Shown here: positions 32,130-39,117 of the stretch, piece after piece
Numbering within the stretch: the stretch's first letter is position 1
Layout of the letters: each line of letters begins with the position of its first letter
DNA from: Planctomycetota bacterium
GTDB taxonomy: Bacteria; Planctomycetota; SZUA-567; JAFGGJ01
DNA length: 51,952 nucleotides
Assembly (NCBI GenBank): GCA_016930595.1
Contig: JAFGGJ010000096.1
Location: forward strand, 1 to 51,952
Direction: 5' to 3'
Translations under genes and position numbers: made by a program
The notes under the pieces: model-generated
Database searches by the model: none
What the model was told of the DNA's origin: nothing
What the model saw: only the letters and a program-made list of their open reading frames with translations

Positions 32130-34128
32130 CCGGCACCCTGTCCGATTGCGCAGACGCACCCTGTTCGCCTGCGCAGCGGCCGCTTTGCTGTGGCAGCTCC
32201 CGGCGGGCGCCGCAACGCTGGACGTCACCAGCGGACTGTCCGTCCCGGCGGGCCATGCGTTCGCCCTGGAAGCAAAAGTGACCGGCGCGGAAGGCAACGT
32301 ATCCTATTCCTGGAAACAACTGAAGGGAAGCGTGCGCGTAAGACTGCCGGGCAGGGGCCGTGCCGCCTCCATGAAACTCAAAACCCGCTGGCCGGGCGAA
32401 TACGTCTTCCGCTGCACGGTCCGGCTCGAAAGCGGCGAGACTCTCACCGCCGATGCACACGTCCTTGTCACCTCCCCGGTCACCGTGCCCACGGCGGTCA
32501 TCTCGGGAGAACTTATCCGCAAGGTCGGCGCGGGCTCGCCGGTCTATATTTCCGGCGAGGAAAGCAGGGATCCGGAAGACCGCGCTCTCTCCTACAGCTG
32601 GACCCAGGTTTCCGGGCCCGTGGCAAGAGTCCGGGAAAAATCCTACTCCGGCCCAGTCCTCGAATTCGTCCCGGAATCCCCGGGCCGCTACGTTTTCGCC
32701 CTCCAGGTCACCGCCGGGCGAGAGCGGTCCGAGCCGGCCGTGGTCATCGTTGAAGTGCCCGAGCGCGAAGGCGGCGCCGCCGACAGGGCGCCCGTAATAT
32801 CCGTGGATTACCCCGAAGTGGCTTCCGTCGGCGTGAAATTCGTGATGGATGCGTCCGCCACCGCGGATCCGGACGGCGACGACGTACGCCTGTCCTGGCT
32901 GCTCGTGGACGCACCGGAAGACGTTGAACTGTCTTCTGACAGGCAGAGCGTGGAATTCACCCCCGGACAGGCCGGGGCCTATCGCTTCAGGCTCACCGCC
33001 CGCGGCGGCGAACTGACCGCAGTGCGCGACCTGGCCGTGCGCGTCGCTCCCGGCCCGGCCACTCCGGCCGCTCCCCCCGCCGCAGCAGGCATCTCGGTCG
33101 AATTCCGTACCGAACCGCTGGATGAAGTCCTCCTCGACCTCTCCCGCCGCCACGGCATAACCATACGCATCGACCCCCACTGGATAGACCCCGCCAGGCA
33201 CGGCTCAATGTTCATCGACCTGAAGCTGGCCAACGTCTCCGAAGAAATACTCGTGACGTCGCTGGCAAGAATACTCGGCGCCAGGTACCACGTCGAAGGC
33301 CGCCGCGCTTACTGGATGGAACGCGGGTATTCCTTCATCGGCGAAGCGCCCAGGGAACCTATATCCATCCCCGTGTCGCCGGCCGAAGCCGACGTCGTCC
33401 TCTCCCGCCTGGAAGAGACCATCAAGCCCGCCATGCTGTTCGGCGGCGGCAGGCTCGGCAAGGGCACGGGCGACCGTTCCATAACCGGCGTGCTCCCCGC
33501 GGGAGCCGTCAGGCGCCTGGAGAACGTCCTGCGAATCGCCTCTTCCCCCGGCACTCCTCCCGGCCATAACGCGCTCCGCCCCCCGGTGTGCGAAGCCCTA
33601 GGCCGCCCGGTGCTTCTCAAAGGCGACCGGGTTCTCCTCAGAGACCTCATCTGGGACGTCGCCGCTCAGGCCGATATGAATATCTGCTTCCGCTCCTCCG
33701 ACCTGCCGGATTCGGGCAGGCGGCTCGTCTCCATCGAAGAAGGCCCCATGACTTTCTCCAAGGCCCTTGCCAGGCTGGTCGAAATCAGCGGCCTGGCCTC
33801 TTACCGCGTCGATTCCCCCAACACGGTCTGGCTCTACAGCCTGGACCCGGGCCCGCCGGGCTCCAACCTGTGGGAAGCATCCCTCGAACAGGGGTTCGAT
33901 ATATCACGGCTCGTTCGCCGCAAGGGCCTTACCGGCTCCCTCGTAATACACCTAGTCAAAAACAGGGTCTCCCCTGAAACCTGGAAAGACCCGGCAACGG
34001 CCATCATCTACCTGCCCGGCCCCGAACGGCTTGTCGCCGTGAATCACCCGCTGGTGCTCGGCCTTGTCGCTTCGTTCCTGGAAGATCTGCAAAACACGGG
34101 TTACCGGTTCGATACGGAAGCGCACTGA
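32110..34128 (+). CDS. secreted protein with PKD-like and STN-like domains
   Basis: Protein of 672 residues. An Arg-rich start and hydrophobic signal (RLRRRTLFACAAAALLWQLP) are followed by three PKD/Ig-like domains (to about residue 310) with strands such as NVSYSWKQLKG, ALSYSWTQVSGPVARV and DDVRLSWLLVDAP. Two STN-type (secretin/TonB short N-terminal) domains come next: ISVEFRTEPLDEVLLDLSRR with GITIRIDPHW, and LLRDLIWDVAAQADMNICFR with TFSKALARLVEISGL. It lacks a secretin barrel, so it may be a periplasmic partner or sensor. It overlaps the previous gene by 20 bases. An in-frame TTG at 32146 would avoid the overlap but has no ribosome binding site. Confidence 0.68.
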   Translation: MISPSTDRHPVRLRRRTLFACAAAALLWQLPAGAATLDVTSGLSVPAGHAFALEAKVTGAEGNVSYSWKQLKGSVRVRLPGRGRAASMKLKTRWPGEYVFRCTVRLESGETLTADAHVLVTSPVTVPTAVISGELIRKVGAGSPVYISGEESRDPEDRALSYSWTQVSGPVARVREKSYSGPVLEFVPESPGRYVFALQVTAGRERSEPAVVIVEVPEREGGAADRAPVISVDYPEVASVGVKFVMDASATADPDGDDVRLSWLLVDAPEDVELSSDRQSVEFTPGQAGAYRFRLTARGGELTAVRDLAVRVAPGPATPAAPPAAAGISVEFRTEPLDEVLLDLSRRHGITIRIDPHWIDPARHGSMFIDLKLANVSEEILVTSLARILGARYHVEGRRAYWMERGYSFIGEAPREPISIPVSPAEADVVLSRLEETIKPAMLFGGGRLGKGTGDRSITGVLPAGAVRRLENVLRIASSPGTPPGHNALRPPVCEALGRPVLLKGDRVLLRDLIWDVAAQADMNICFRSSDLPDSGRRLVSIEEGPMTFSKALARLVEISGLASYRVDSPNTVWLYSLDPGPPGSNLWEASLEQGFDISRLVRRKGLTGSLVIHLVKNRVSPETWKDPATAIIYLPGPERLVAVNHPLVLGLVASFLEDLQNTGYRFDTEAH

Positions 34129-34150
34129 GCCCCCAGCCCGCCAATTGCCC

Positions 34151-34178
34151 TTGCATCCACGCCACGGGGCTGTAATAA
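34151..34178 (+). promoter_or_regulatory. predicted promoter of the third URO-D gene
   Basis: TTGCAT (34151-34156), a 16-base spacer and TAATAA (34173-34178). The -35 is the same TTGCAT as in the tRNA-Val promoter. Confidence 0.4.
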
Positions 34179-34229
34179 ACTAGGGTGTGTCCGCAACACG
34201 CGCAGACTCGTTTCCGGACGGGAGCCGCC

Positions 34230-35294
34230 ATGCTGTGCAAGCCTGACTTCGAAGAAATCATCCCCCGCATGGAAGCCTGGTGGCGGGGCGAACTGCTGGA
34301 CCGCGCCGCCATCGCCGTCAGGGCCCCCAACGGCAGGCCCCGGAGGGAAATCCCTGACCCGGGCTCCCTCGAAGCGCGCTGGATGAACCATGCGTGGATT
34401 CTCGACAACGCCGAAGCCTCCTTCGAATCGACTTACTTCGCAGGCGAAGCCGTCCCCATAATCCATCCCAACCTCGGCCCCGACTACTTCTCGGCGCTTC
34501 TCGGCGGGCGCATAGAATATCGCGAGGGCACTTCGTGGGTCGCCCCTTTCCTTGACTGGGACAGCTCCATCCCCTTTGAAATCAACACGGATTCCTTCGA
34601 ATGGAAGTGGCTCCACGACATGTACAGGCTTACCGCCGACAGGTCCCGCGGCAAATATCTCGTCGGCGCCCACGACTGCCATTCCGGCGGCGACGCCCTC
34701 CTGGCCATGCGCGGCGGCACGGATATCTGCATGGACCTCTACGACCGGCCCGATGTCATAAAGGCCACCATGGCTAAGCTCGAAAAGGCCGTCGTACAGT
34801 TCCACGACGCCTTCTGGGAAGGCATCGAAGCCAACGGCCAGCGGGGACACGCCTCCTCCTGGCTCTCGACATGGTCCCCGGGAAGGTCCAACGTCATCCA
34901 GCTCGACCTCCTGGCTCTCATTTCTCCCGATATGTTCCGCGAATTCTTCTTCCACGAACTCGTCGTCCAGTGCGGCGCCCTGGAAAACACGATCTTCCAC
35001 CTGGACGGCCCCGATGCCGTCAAGCACCTGTCCATCCTTTACGACCTCCCGAAAAACTGCGCGGCTATACAATGGGTCTACGGCGCCGGCAACGGCCCGA
35101 TGACACGCTGGCTGGACCTGCTGAAACAGATACAATCCCACGGCATGGGCCTTCACCTCTCCTGCGAACCGGGGGAAGTCGAGACCATCCTCACCGAGCT
35201 CTCCTCGAAAGGCCTTTACCTGAGCGTCGGCGCCCGTTCCACCGAAGAAGCCGACGCCATGGTCGCACTCGCCTCGAAACTGGCACACGACTGA
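34230..35294 (+). CDS. uroporphyrinogen decarboxylase-family protein (third copy)
   Basis: Protein of 354 residues, shorter and more diverged than the two others. Opening CKPDFEEIIPRMEAWWRGEL and DRAAIAVRAPN fits the URO-D-like opening (…R…AAW…GE..DR.PI.V). LMAMRGG-like DALLAMRGGTDICMDLYDRP, DLLALISPDMFREFFFHELV and FHLDGPDAVKHLSILYDLPK are typical of uncharacterised members; AIQWVYGAGNG and VGARSTEEADAM follow the C-terminal barrel strands. It could transfer a methyl group to or from a corrinoid or tetrahydrofolate, not proven. GGGAG precedes the ATG. It is 59 bases before the hexulose-phosphate-synthase fusion and may supply one-carbon units to the same pathway. Confidence 0.7.
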   Translation: MLCKPDFEEIIPRMEAWWRGELLDRAAIAVRAPNGRPRREIPDPGSLEARWMNHAWILDNAEASFESTYFAGEAVPIIHPNLGPDYFSALLGGRIEYREGTSWVAPFLDWDSSIPFEINTDSFEWKWLHDMYRLTADRSRGKYLVGAHDCHSGGDALLAMRGGTDICMDLYDRPDVIKATMAKLEKAVVQFHDAFWEGIEANGQRGHASSWLSTWSPGRSNVIQLDLLALISPDMFREFFFHELVVQCGALENTIFHLDGPDAVKHLSILYDLPKNCAAIQWVYGAGNGPMTRWLDLLKQIQSHGMGLHLSCEPGEVETILTELSSKGLYLSVGARSTEEADAMVALASKLAHD

Positions 35295-35353
35295 TACGCC
35301 ACGCTCTTGCCCGGATTGCCTCTACGGGCACGGCTGGTGAAAGGAGCATCCGC

Positions 35354-36655
35354 ATGTCCCTGGACCAACCCGTCCTCCAGGTCGCACTCGACCTGTCGGA
35401 AACCGCCCGCGCTCTCAACATCTCCCGCCTCGCCGTTGACGGCGGCGCAGACTGGATCGAAGCCGGCACCCCGCTTATCAAGAGCGAAGGGCTGGACGCC
35501 GTGCGCTCCCTCAGGCGGCAGCACCCAGACAAGACCGTCGTCGCCGACCTCAAAACCATGGACGCCGGCCGCGCCGAAGTCGAAATGGCCGCCAAGGCCG
35601 GGGCTTCCGTCGCCATGGTCATGGGCCTCGCCTCCGATTCCACCATACGCGAATGCGTCGAGGCCGGCGGACACTTCGGCTGCTCCATCGGCGTCGATCT
35701 CCTGAACGTCCCCGACCCCGCCCGGCGCGCCCGCGAAGTCGCTTCCATGGGCGTTCACCACGTCGGTGTCCACCTTTCCATCGACGACCAGATGTCCGGC
35801 CGCAGCCCCTTCGACGTGCTCGCCTCCGTGGTCGAATCCGTCGACATACCCGTGGCCGTCGCCGGCGGCATCAACTCCGAAACTGCCCCCCGCGCCGTTC
35901 AGCTCGGCGCTTCCATCATCATTGTCGGCGGCGCCGTCACTAAGGCCGTGGATCCGAAAGCCGCCGCTCAGACCATCAAGAACGCCATGCTTTCCGGCAG
36001 GTCCGTCGCCTCCGACCTGTTCCGGCGCCGCACGGGCGAAGATATCCTGAACGCCCTCCAGCAGGTATCCGCCGCCAACCTGTCCGACGCCCTCCACAGG
36101 GGCGGCGTCATCGACGGCATCCGCCCCGTCGCACCCGGCCTCCGGATGTGCGGCAGGGCCTTTACCGTGCGCACCGCTCCCGGCGACTGGGCCAAGCCCG
36201 TCGAAGCCATCGACATGGCTTCCCCGGGCGACGTCATCGCCATCGACGCCGGCGGCGTGCCCCCCGCCGTCTGGGGCGAACTCGCCAGCAACTCCTCCAT
36301 GCAGAAGGGCATCGCCGGCGTCCTCGTCAACGGCGCCGTCCGCGACTCCGGCGACATCGCACGCCTCGGCTTTCCCGCCTTCAGCACGCACGTCTGCCCC
36401 AATGCCGGTGAGCCGAAAGGCTTCGGCGAAACCGCCGTCACCATCGCCGTGGCCGGCCGCGAAATCCGCCCGGGCGATTTCCTCCTCGGCGATGACGACG
36501 GCGTCGTCGTCCTGCCGGGGGAAATCGCCACCGAATACGCCAACCGGGCCATGGACGTCCTCGAAAAAGAAAACCGGCTCCGGGAGGAAATCCTCCAGGG
36601 AAGCACTTTGGGCCGCGTCATGGAATTGCTCCGCTGGGAGAAGAATCGCGGCTGA
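35354..36655 (+). CDS. fused 3-hexulose-6-phosphate synthase / RraA-like aldolase
   Basis: Bifunctional protein of 433 residues. The N-terminal half (about 1-215) is an OMPDC-superfamily hexulose-phosphate synthase: VALDLSETA, ADLKTMDAG with catalytic Asp65, Lys67 and Asp70, VGVHLSIDDQ, and the phosphate-binding VAGGINSETAPRAVQLGASI with IIVGGAVTKA. HPS condenses formaldehyde with ribulose 5-phosphate, or works in reverse to make ribulose phosphate. The C-terminal half (about 225-433) is RraA/HMG-aldolase-like, with VSAANLSDALHRGGVIDGI, DVIAIDAGGVPPAVWGELAS and VNGAVRDSGDI (Arg-Asp pair). HPS-RraA fusions are known in archaea and some bacteria. AAGGAG lies 7 bases before the ATG. No separate 6-phospho-3-hexuloisomerase is seen nearby. 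Confidence 0.9.
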   Translation: MSLDQPVLQVALDLSETARALNISRLAVDGGADWIEAGTPLIKSEGLDAVRSLRRQHPDKTVVADLKTMDAGRAEVEMAAKAGASVAMVMGLASDSTIRECVEAGGHFGCSIGVDLLNVPDPARRAREVASMGVHHVGVHLSIDDQMSGRSPFDVLASVVESVDIPVAVAGGINSETAPRAVQLGASIIIVGGAVTKAVDPKAAAQTIKNAMLSGRSVASDLFRRRTGEDILNALQQVSAANLSDALHRGGVIDGIRPVAPGLRMCGRAFTVRTAPGDWAKPVEAIDMASPGDVIAIDAGGVPPAVWGELASNSSMQKGIAGVLVNGAVRDSGDIARLGFPAFSTHVCPNAGEPKGFGETAVTIAVAGREIRPGDFLLGDDDGVVVLPGEIATEYANRAMDVLEKENRLREEILQGSTLGRVMELLRWEKNRG

Positions 36656-36670
36656 ATCGCCCCGCAAGTG

Positions 36671-36684
36671 ACCGGTTAACCGGT
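36671..36684. repeat. 14-bp perfect palindrome before the Cys-rich gene
   Basis: ACCGGTTAACCGGT is its own reverse complement, in the 54-base gap between the HPS fusion and the Cys-rich gene. A second GTTAAC follows at 36690-36695. It is an operator candidate or remnant; no regulator gene is adjacent. Confidence 0.55.
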
Positions 36685-36709
36685 TGACAGTTAACAGGAG
36701 AACCGCCAA

Positions 36710-37207
36710 GTGATCCGTATCCGCCCCTACTATCTCTACTCCGTATTCCGCCAGCTTGCCGCAATGGACGCCGCCATCGAAGAAAACTCCCTCTTCCGGA
36801 TTACCGAACGCCTTGCAGGATGCGCGTTCCGGGAAGATATCCAACTGGTCCACGGATTCTGCGACTGCTGCCAAGGCTGCCCGAAGATGGTGCCAGACCC
36901 CGCCGGGTGCCTGTGGGGCCCGCATCACCGCTGCACTTCCGCCGAAACGGCCGGGCGCCTGAACCAGGTCGAAGACCAGATGCGCAGCATCCTGTACGAT
37001 CTTGAAATGCGCTTCGGCGACACGATGAGCGCCGGCCCCCTCCTGAAACGCGCCGCCGAGCGGCGTCCTTTCCACTATTTCCACATCCCCGAATGGCAAG
37101 CCGCTTACGAAGCGGGCGTGAAAGTCTTTTCCGGGCTGTCCGGCCTTGCGCCCGTCATCCCGCCTGAAACACGGTCATTGAAGCCCTTCTACTACCGGTT
37201 CATCTGA
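36710..37207 (+). CDS. small Cys-rich protein with CxCCxxC motif
   Basis: Protein of 165 residues, not recognised. A cluster of seven Cys (38, 51, 53, 54, 57, 67, 75) includes FCDCCQGCPKM (C-x-C-C-x-x-C) and a GPHHRC segment with two His, so it likely binds zinc or an Fe-S cluster. The remainder is helical with no membrane segment or signal. GTG start with AGGAG 11 bases before. It follows the HPS-RraA fusion by 54 bases and could be co-transcribed. A role in metal- or redox-dependent C1 metabolism is possible, but only by context. Confidence 0.65.
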   Translation: MIRIRPYYLYSVFRQLAAMDAAIEENSLFRITERLAGCAFREDIQLVHGFCDCCQGCPKMVPDPAGCLWGPHHRCTSAETAGRLNQVEDQMRSILYDLEMRFGDTMSAGPLLKRAAERRPFHYFHIPEWQAAYEAGVKVFSGLSGLAPVIPPETRSLKPFYYRFI

Positions 37208-37267
37208 CCGGCGCGCGGAGGCGCGCGGGCATCCGCATACAATAACGTGGCTGGACGGGGATTTACG

Positions 37268-37276
37268 TGATATAAT
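37268..37276 (+). promoter_or_regulatory. extended -10 promoter of the radical SAM cluster
   Basis: TGATATAAT is a perfect extended -10 element, about 40 bases before the first ATG of the cluster. No convincing -35 is seen, as expected for extended -10 promoters. The first gene has AAGGAG 7 bases before its ATG. Confidence 0.55.
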
Positions 37277-37315
37277 ACGGAGGACGATTCCGTCACCCGG
37301 CTGAAGGAGCTTGAC

Positions 37316-38242
37316 ATGGAGCCGCTGGCACTCGAATCCTATCGCAGGCCGTCTTACCCCGCCAGGAACGAAGCCCTCGCCGACCCGGCCTTCCTGCAGG
37401 AACACGTGCCGTCCGGGTGGCAACCGGCCGCGGGGATACTCTCCGCTGTCGCGCTGTCGCTGGCATGCGGCGCGCATCTCGAAGCCCGCGAGACAACCCC
37501 GGCCCCGGCCGAAAAACCCGACGCTAAAAAAGAAGAACCCGCCGGCAAAACCGCCGAACCGGTTACCGGCTCGCAGGTCGCCCCCGTGCCCAAGCGCGGC
37601 GAAGGCCGCGGGGCCATGGGCTGCAACGCCATTACTCCCCCCGTCTACATAACGGAAACTGAAGCCCTGGAGATAATCAACGACAAGTTTGCGGAATACG
37701 GCATAACGATGACCCGGCAGGAAGTGGAGTGGGAAGACATCAAGTTCGCTCCGAAGTTCCGCGGCATCAAGCGCACCCGGAGCGGCAAGGCGGTCTTTGT
37801 GCTCGAAGAGATAAAACAGCGGGAGCAGGCGCTGTCCATAGACGGCATGACCGCCGACGGCCGCATAGCCTTCGAATTCGTCTCCTGCGCCGACCACGAG
37901 CCGCTGGGCGGGTCTTTCACCGAGTCGCAGACCAGGACCTACGAGCTCCGCCGCGTCGCTCTCGAAGTCGCCCAGCGCCTAAAGGCCGATGGCCGGCCCG
38001 GCGTCTACTTCGGCCTCTTCTACGACCCGCTTGAAAAGCCCGACTACGCGAAGATCTTCCACGAGCAGCGTTTCGCCCGCAAGATCGACGTGGGCAAGGA
38101 GAAAAAGAAGGCCAAGGACCGGGCCGTCGAGCTCCTCAAGGCGCAGGTGGACGACTTCGCCGCATGGCTTAAGACACAGGGCGTTCTGAGCGCGAACGCG
38201 GGAGGAGACAGTTCCAGTGGTGGAAGCACCGGAGCCCATTGA
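37316..38242 (+). CDS. GRGAxGC-motif membrane-anchored protein, putative substrate of the radical SAM enzyme (copy 1)
   Basis: Protein of 308 residues, family not recognised. The N-terminal ~40 residues (ALESYRRPSYPARNEA, DPAFLQEHVPSGW) resemble the same stretch of the next protein. A hydrophobic segment follows (AAGILSAVALSLACG, Cys51, off-consensus lipobox), then a Pro/Ala/Lys linker and the shared motif GEGRGAMGC (95-103) with ITPPVYITETEA. After it comes a domain with LSIDGMTADGRIAFEFVS, VYFGLFYDP and a C-terminal QVDDFAAWLKTQGVL that all align with copy 2. The conserved Cys103 sits on the linker-domain border, suited to modification. It overlaps copy 2 by 26 bases. The radical SAM gene lies directly downstream of both. 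Confidence 0.72.
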   Translation: MEPLALESYRRPSYPARNEALADPAFLQEHVPSGWQPAAGILSAVALSLACGAHLEARETTPAPAEKPDAKKEEPAGKTAEPVTGSQVAPVPKRGEGRGAMGCNAITPPVYITETEALEIINDKFAEYGITMTRQEVEWEDIKFAPKFRGIKRTRSGKAVFVLEEIKQREQALSIDGMTADGRIAFEFVSCADHEPLGGSFTESQTRTYELRRVALEVAQRLKADGRPGVYFGLFYDPLEKPDYAKIFHEQRFARKIDVGKEKKKAKDRAVELLKAQVDDFAAWLKTQGVLSANAGGDSSSGGSTGAH

Positions 38243-39098
38243 CTCGTACCCTTCCCCGGCATACCCGCTCAGGAGCGCCGTCAGCGAAGACCCTTCTCTC
38301 CTGAGCAGCGTCCCTTCGACGTGGACGCACGTGCGGGAAATCATGGGCCTCGTCTCCCTTTCGGCCGTCCTTGCCTCCGGCTGCAGCGACAAGCCGGCCG
38401 CGGGCCCGTCCACGCCCGCCGTCGCCCCGGCGACGCCCGACGGCGGCTCCGCCGCGGACTCCGCCGCCAGCGCCGACGCATCCATGGTGGCGCCGATCTT
38501 CGCGCACGGCGAAGGGCGCGGCGCGATCGGATGCATCGTGATGTCCCCCCCGGTCTTCCTGTCCGAAGACGAGGCGATGCAGTTCGTCATCGAAGAGCTG
38601 GCCATTGCCGGCATCGACATTACCCGGAAGAACGTCGCCTGGCCTGAAATCCGCATCAAGCGCCGGCTGCTGGAATGGAACGTGGTCGACGGAGACCTGC
38701 ACGATAGGATCGTCGAAGTGGACGTGGATCCCGTCCCCCTGTCCATGGACGGCGTCGACGAGCAGCGCAAGGTCGCGTTCGAGTTCGTGTCCGAACGGGA
38801 TTACCGGGACCTCGGCGGCCCTTCCTGCATGTCCAGCGTGCAGGACTACGACATGCGCGGCACCGCGTCCAACCTCGCCAGGTGCCTGCGCGAAGGCGGG
38901 ACCGGGGGGCACCGGGTGGGCGTCTTTTACGACCCGGTCGTCTCGGCCGTCATGAGCGGAGCGGACCGCCTGCCGGACGAGCCGTGGAAAACTTACCACC
39001 AGCGCATGACGGCTCCGGCGCGCGCCGAGGCCAAGGACCTGCTCAGGCGGCAGGTCGCCGACTTCGTCGACTGGCTCAGGCAGCAGGGCGCCCTCTAG
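38217..39098 (+). CDS. GRGAxGC-motif membrane-anchored protein, putative substrate of the radical SAM enzyme (copy 2)
   Basis: Protein of 293 residues, paralog of the preceding one. The N-terminal IDSYPSPAYPLRSAVSEDPS and LSSVPSTWTHVRE precede a membrane or lipoprotein segment (IMGLVSLSAVLASGC, Cys56), an Ala/Ser/Pro linker and GEGRGAIGC (98-106) with MSPPVFLSEDEAM. The domain continues with LSMDGVDEQRKVAFEFVS, VGVFYDP and the C-terminal QVADFVDWLRQQGAL. GTG start (GTGGTG) with GGAGGAG 9 bases before, inside the end of copy 1, so the two are translationally coupled. It ends 19 bases before the radical SAM gene. Function unknown; motif conservation and linkage suggest it is modified. Confidence 0.72.
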   Translation: MVEAPEPIDSYPSPAYPLRSAVSEDPSLLSSVPSTWTHVREIMGLVSLSAVLASGCSDKPAAGPSTPAVAPATPDGGSAADSAASADASMVAPIFAHGEGRGAIGCIVMSPPVFLSEDEAMQFVIEELAIAGIDITRKNVAWPEIRIKRRLLEWNVVDGDLHDRIVEVDVDPVPLSMDGVDEQRKVAFEFVSERDYRDLGGPSCMSSVQDYDMRGTASNLARCLREGGTGGHRVGVFYDPVVSAVMSGADRLPDEPWKTYHQRMTAPARAEAKDLLRRQVADFVDWLRQQGAL

Positions 39099-39117
39099 GA
39101 TCCCGGAAAGCCCCGCC

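Noticed and set aside
30785..34128. Exosortase/PEP-CTERM system
   Set aside because: The ACP plus hydrolase pair resembles part of one, but no exosortase and no PEP-CTERM tail is present in the window.
34871..36655. Open frame of 594 codons before the HPS-RraA fusion
   Set aside because: The part upstream of 35354 is an out-of-frame reading of the third URO-D gene; AAGGAG and the ATG at 35354 mark the start.
35216..37099. Antisense open frame of 627 codons, Gly/Asp-rich
   Set aside because: Mirror of the HPS-RraA fusion; the residue bias comes from the GC-rich opposite strand.
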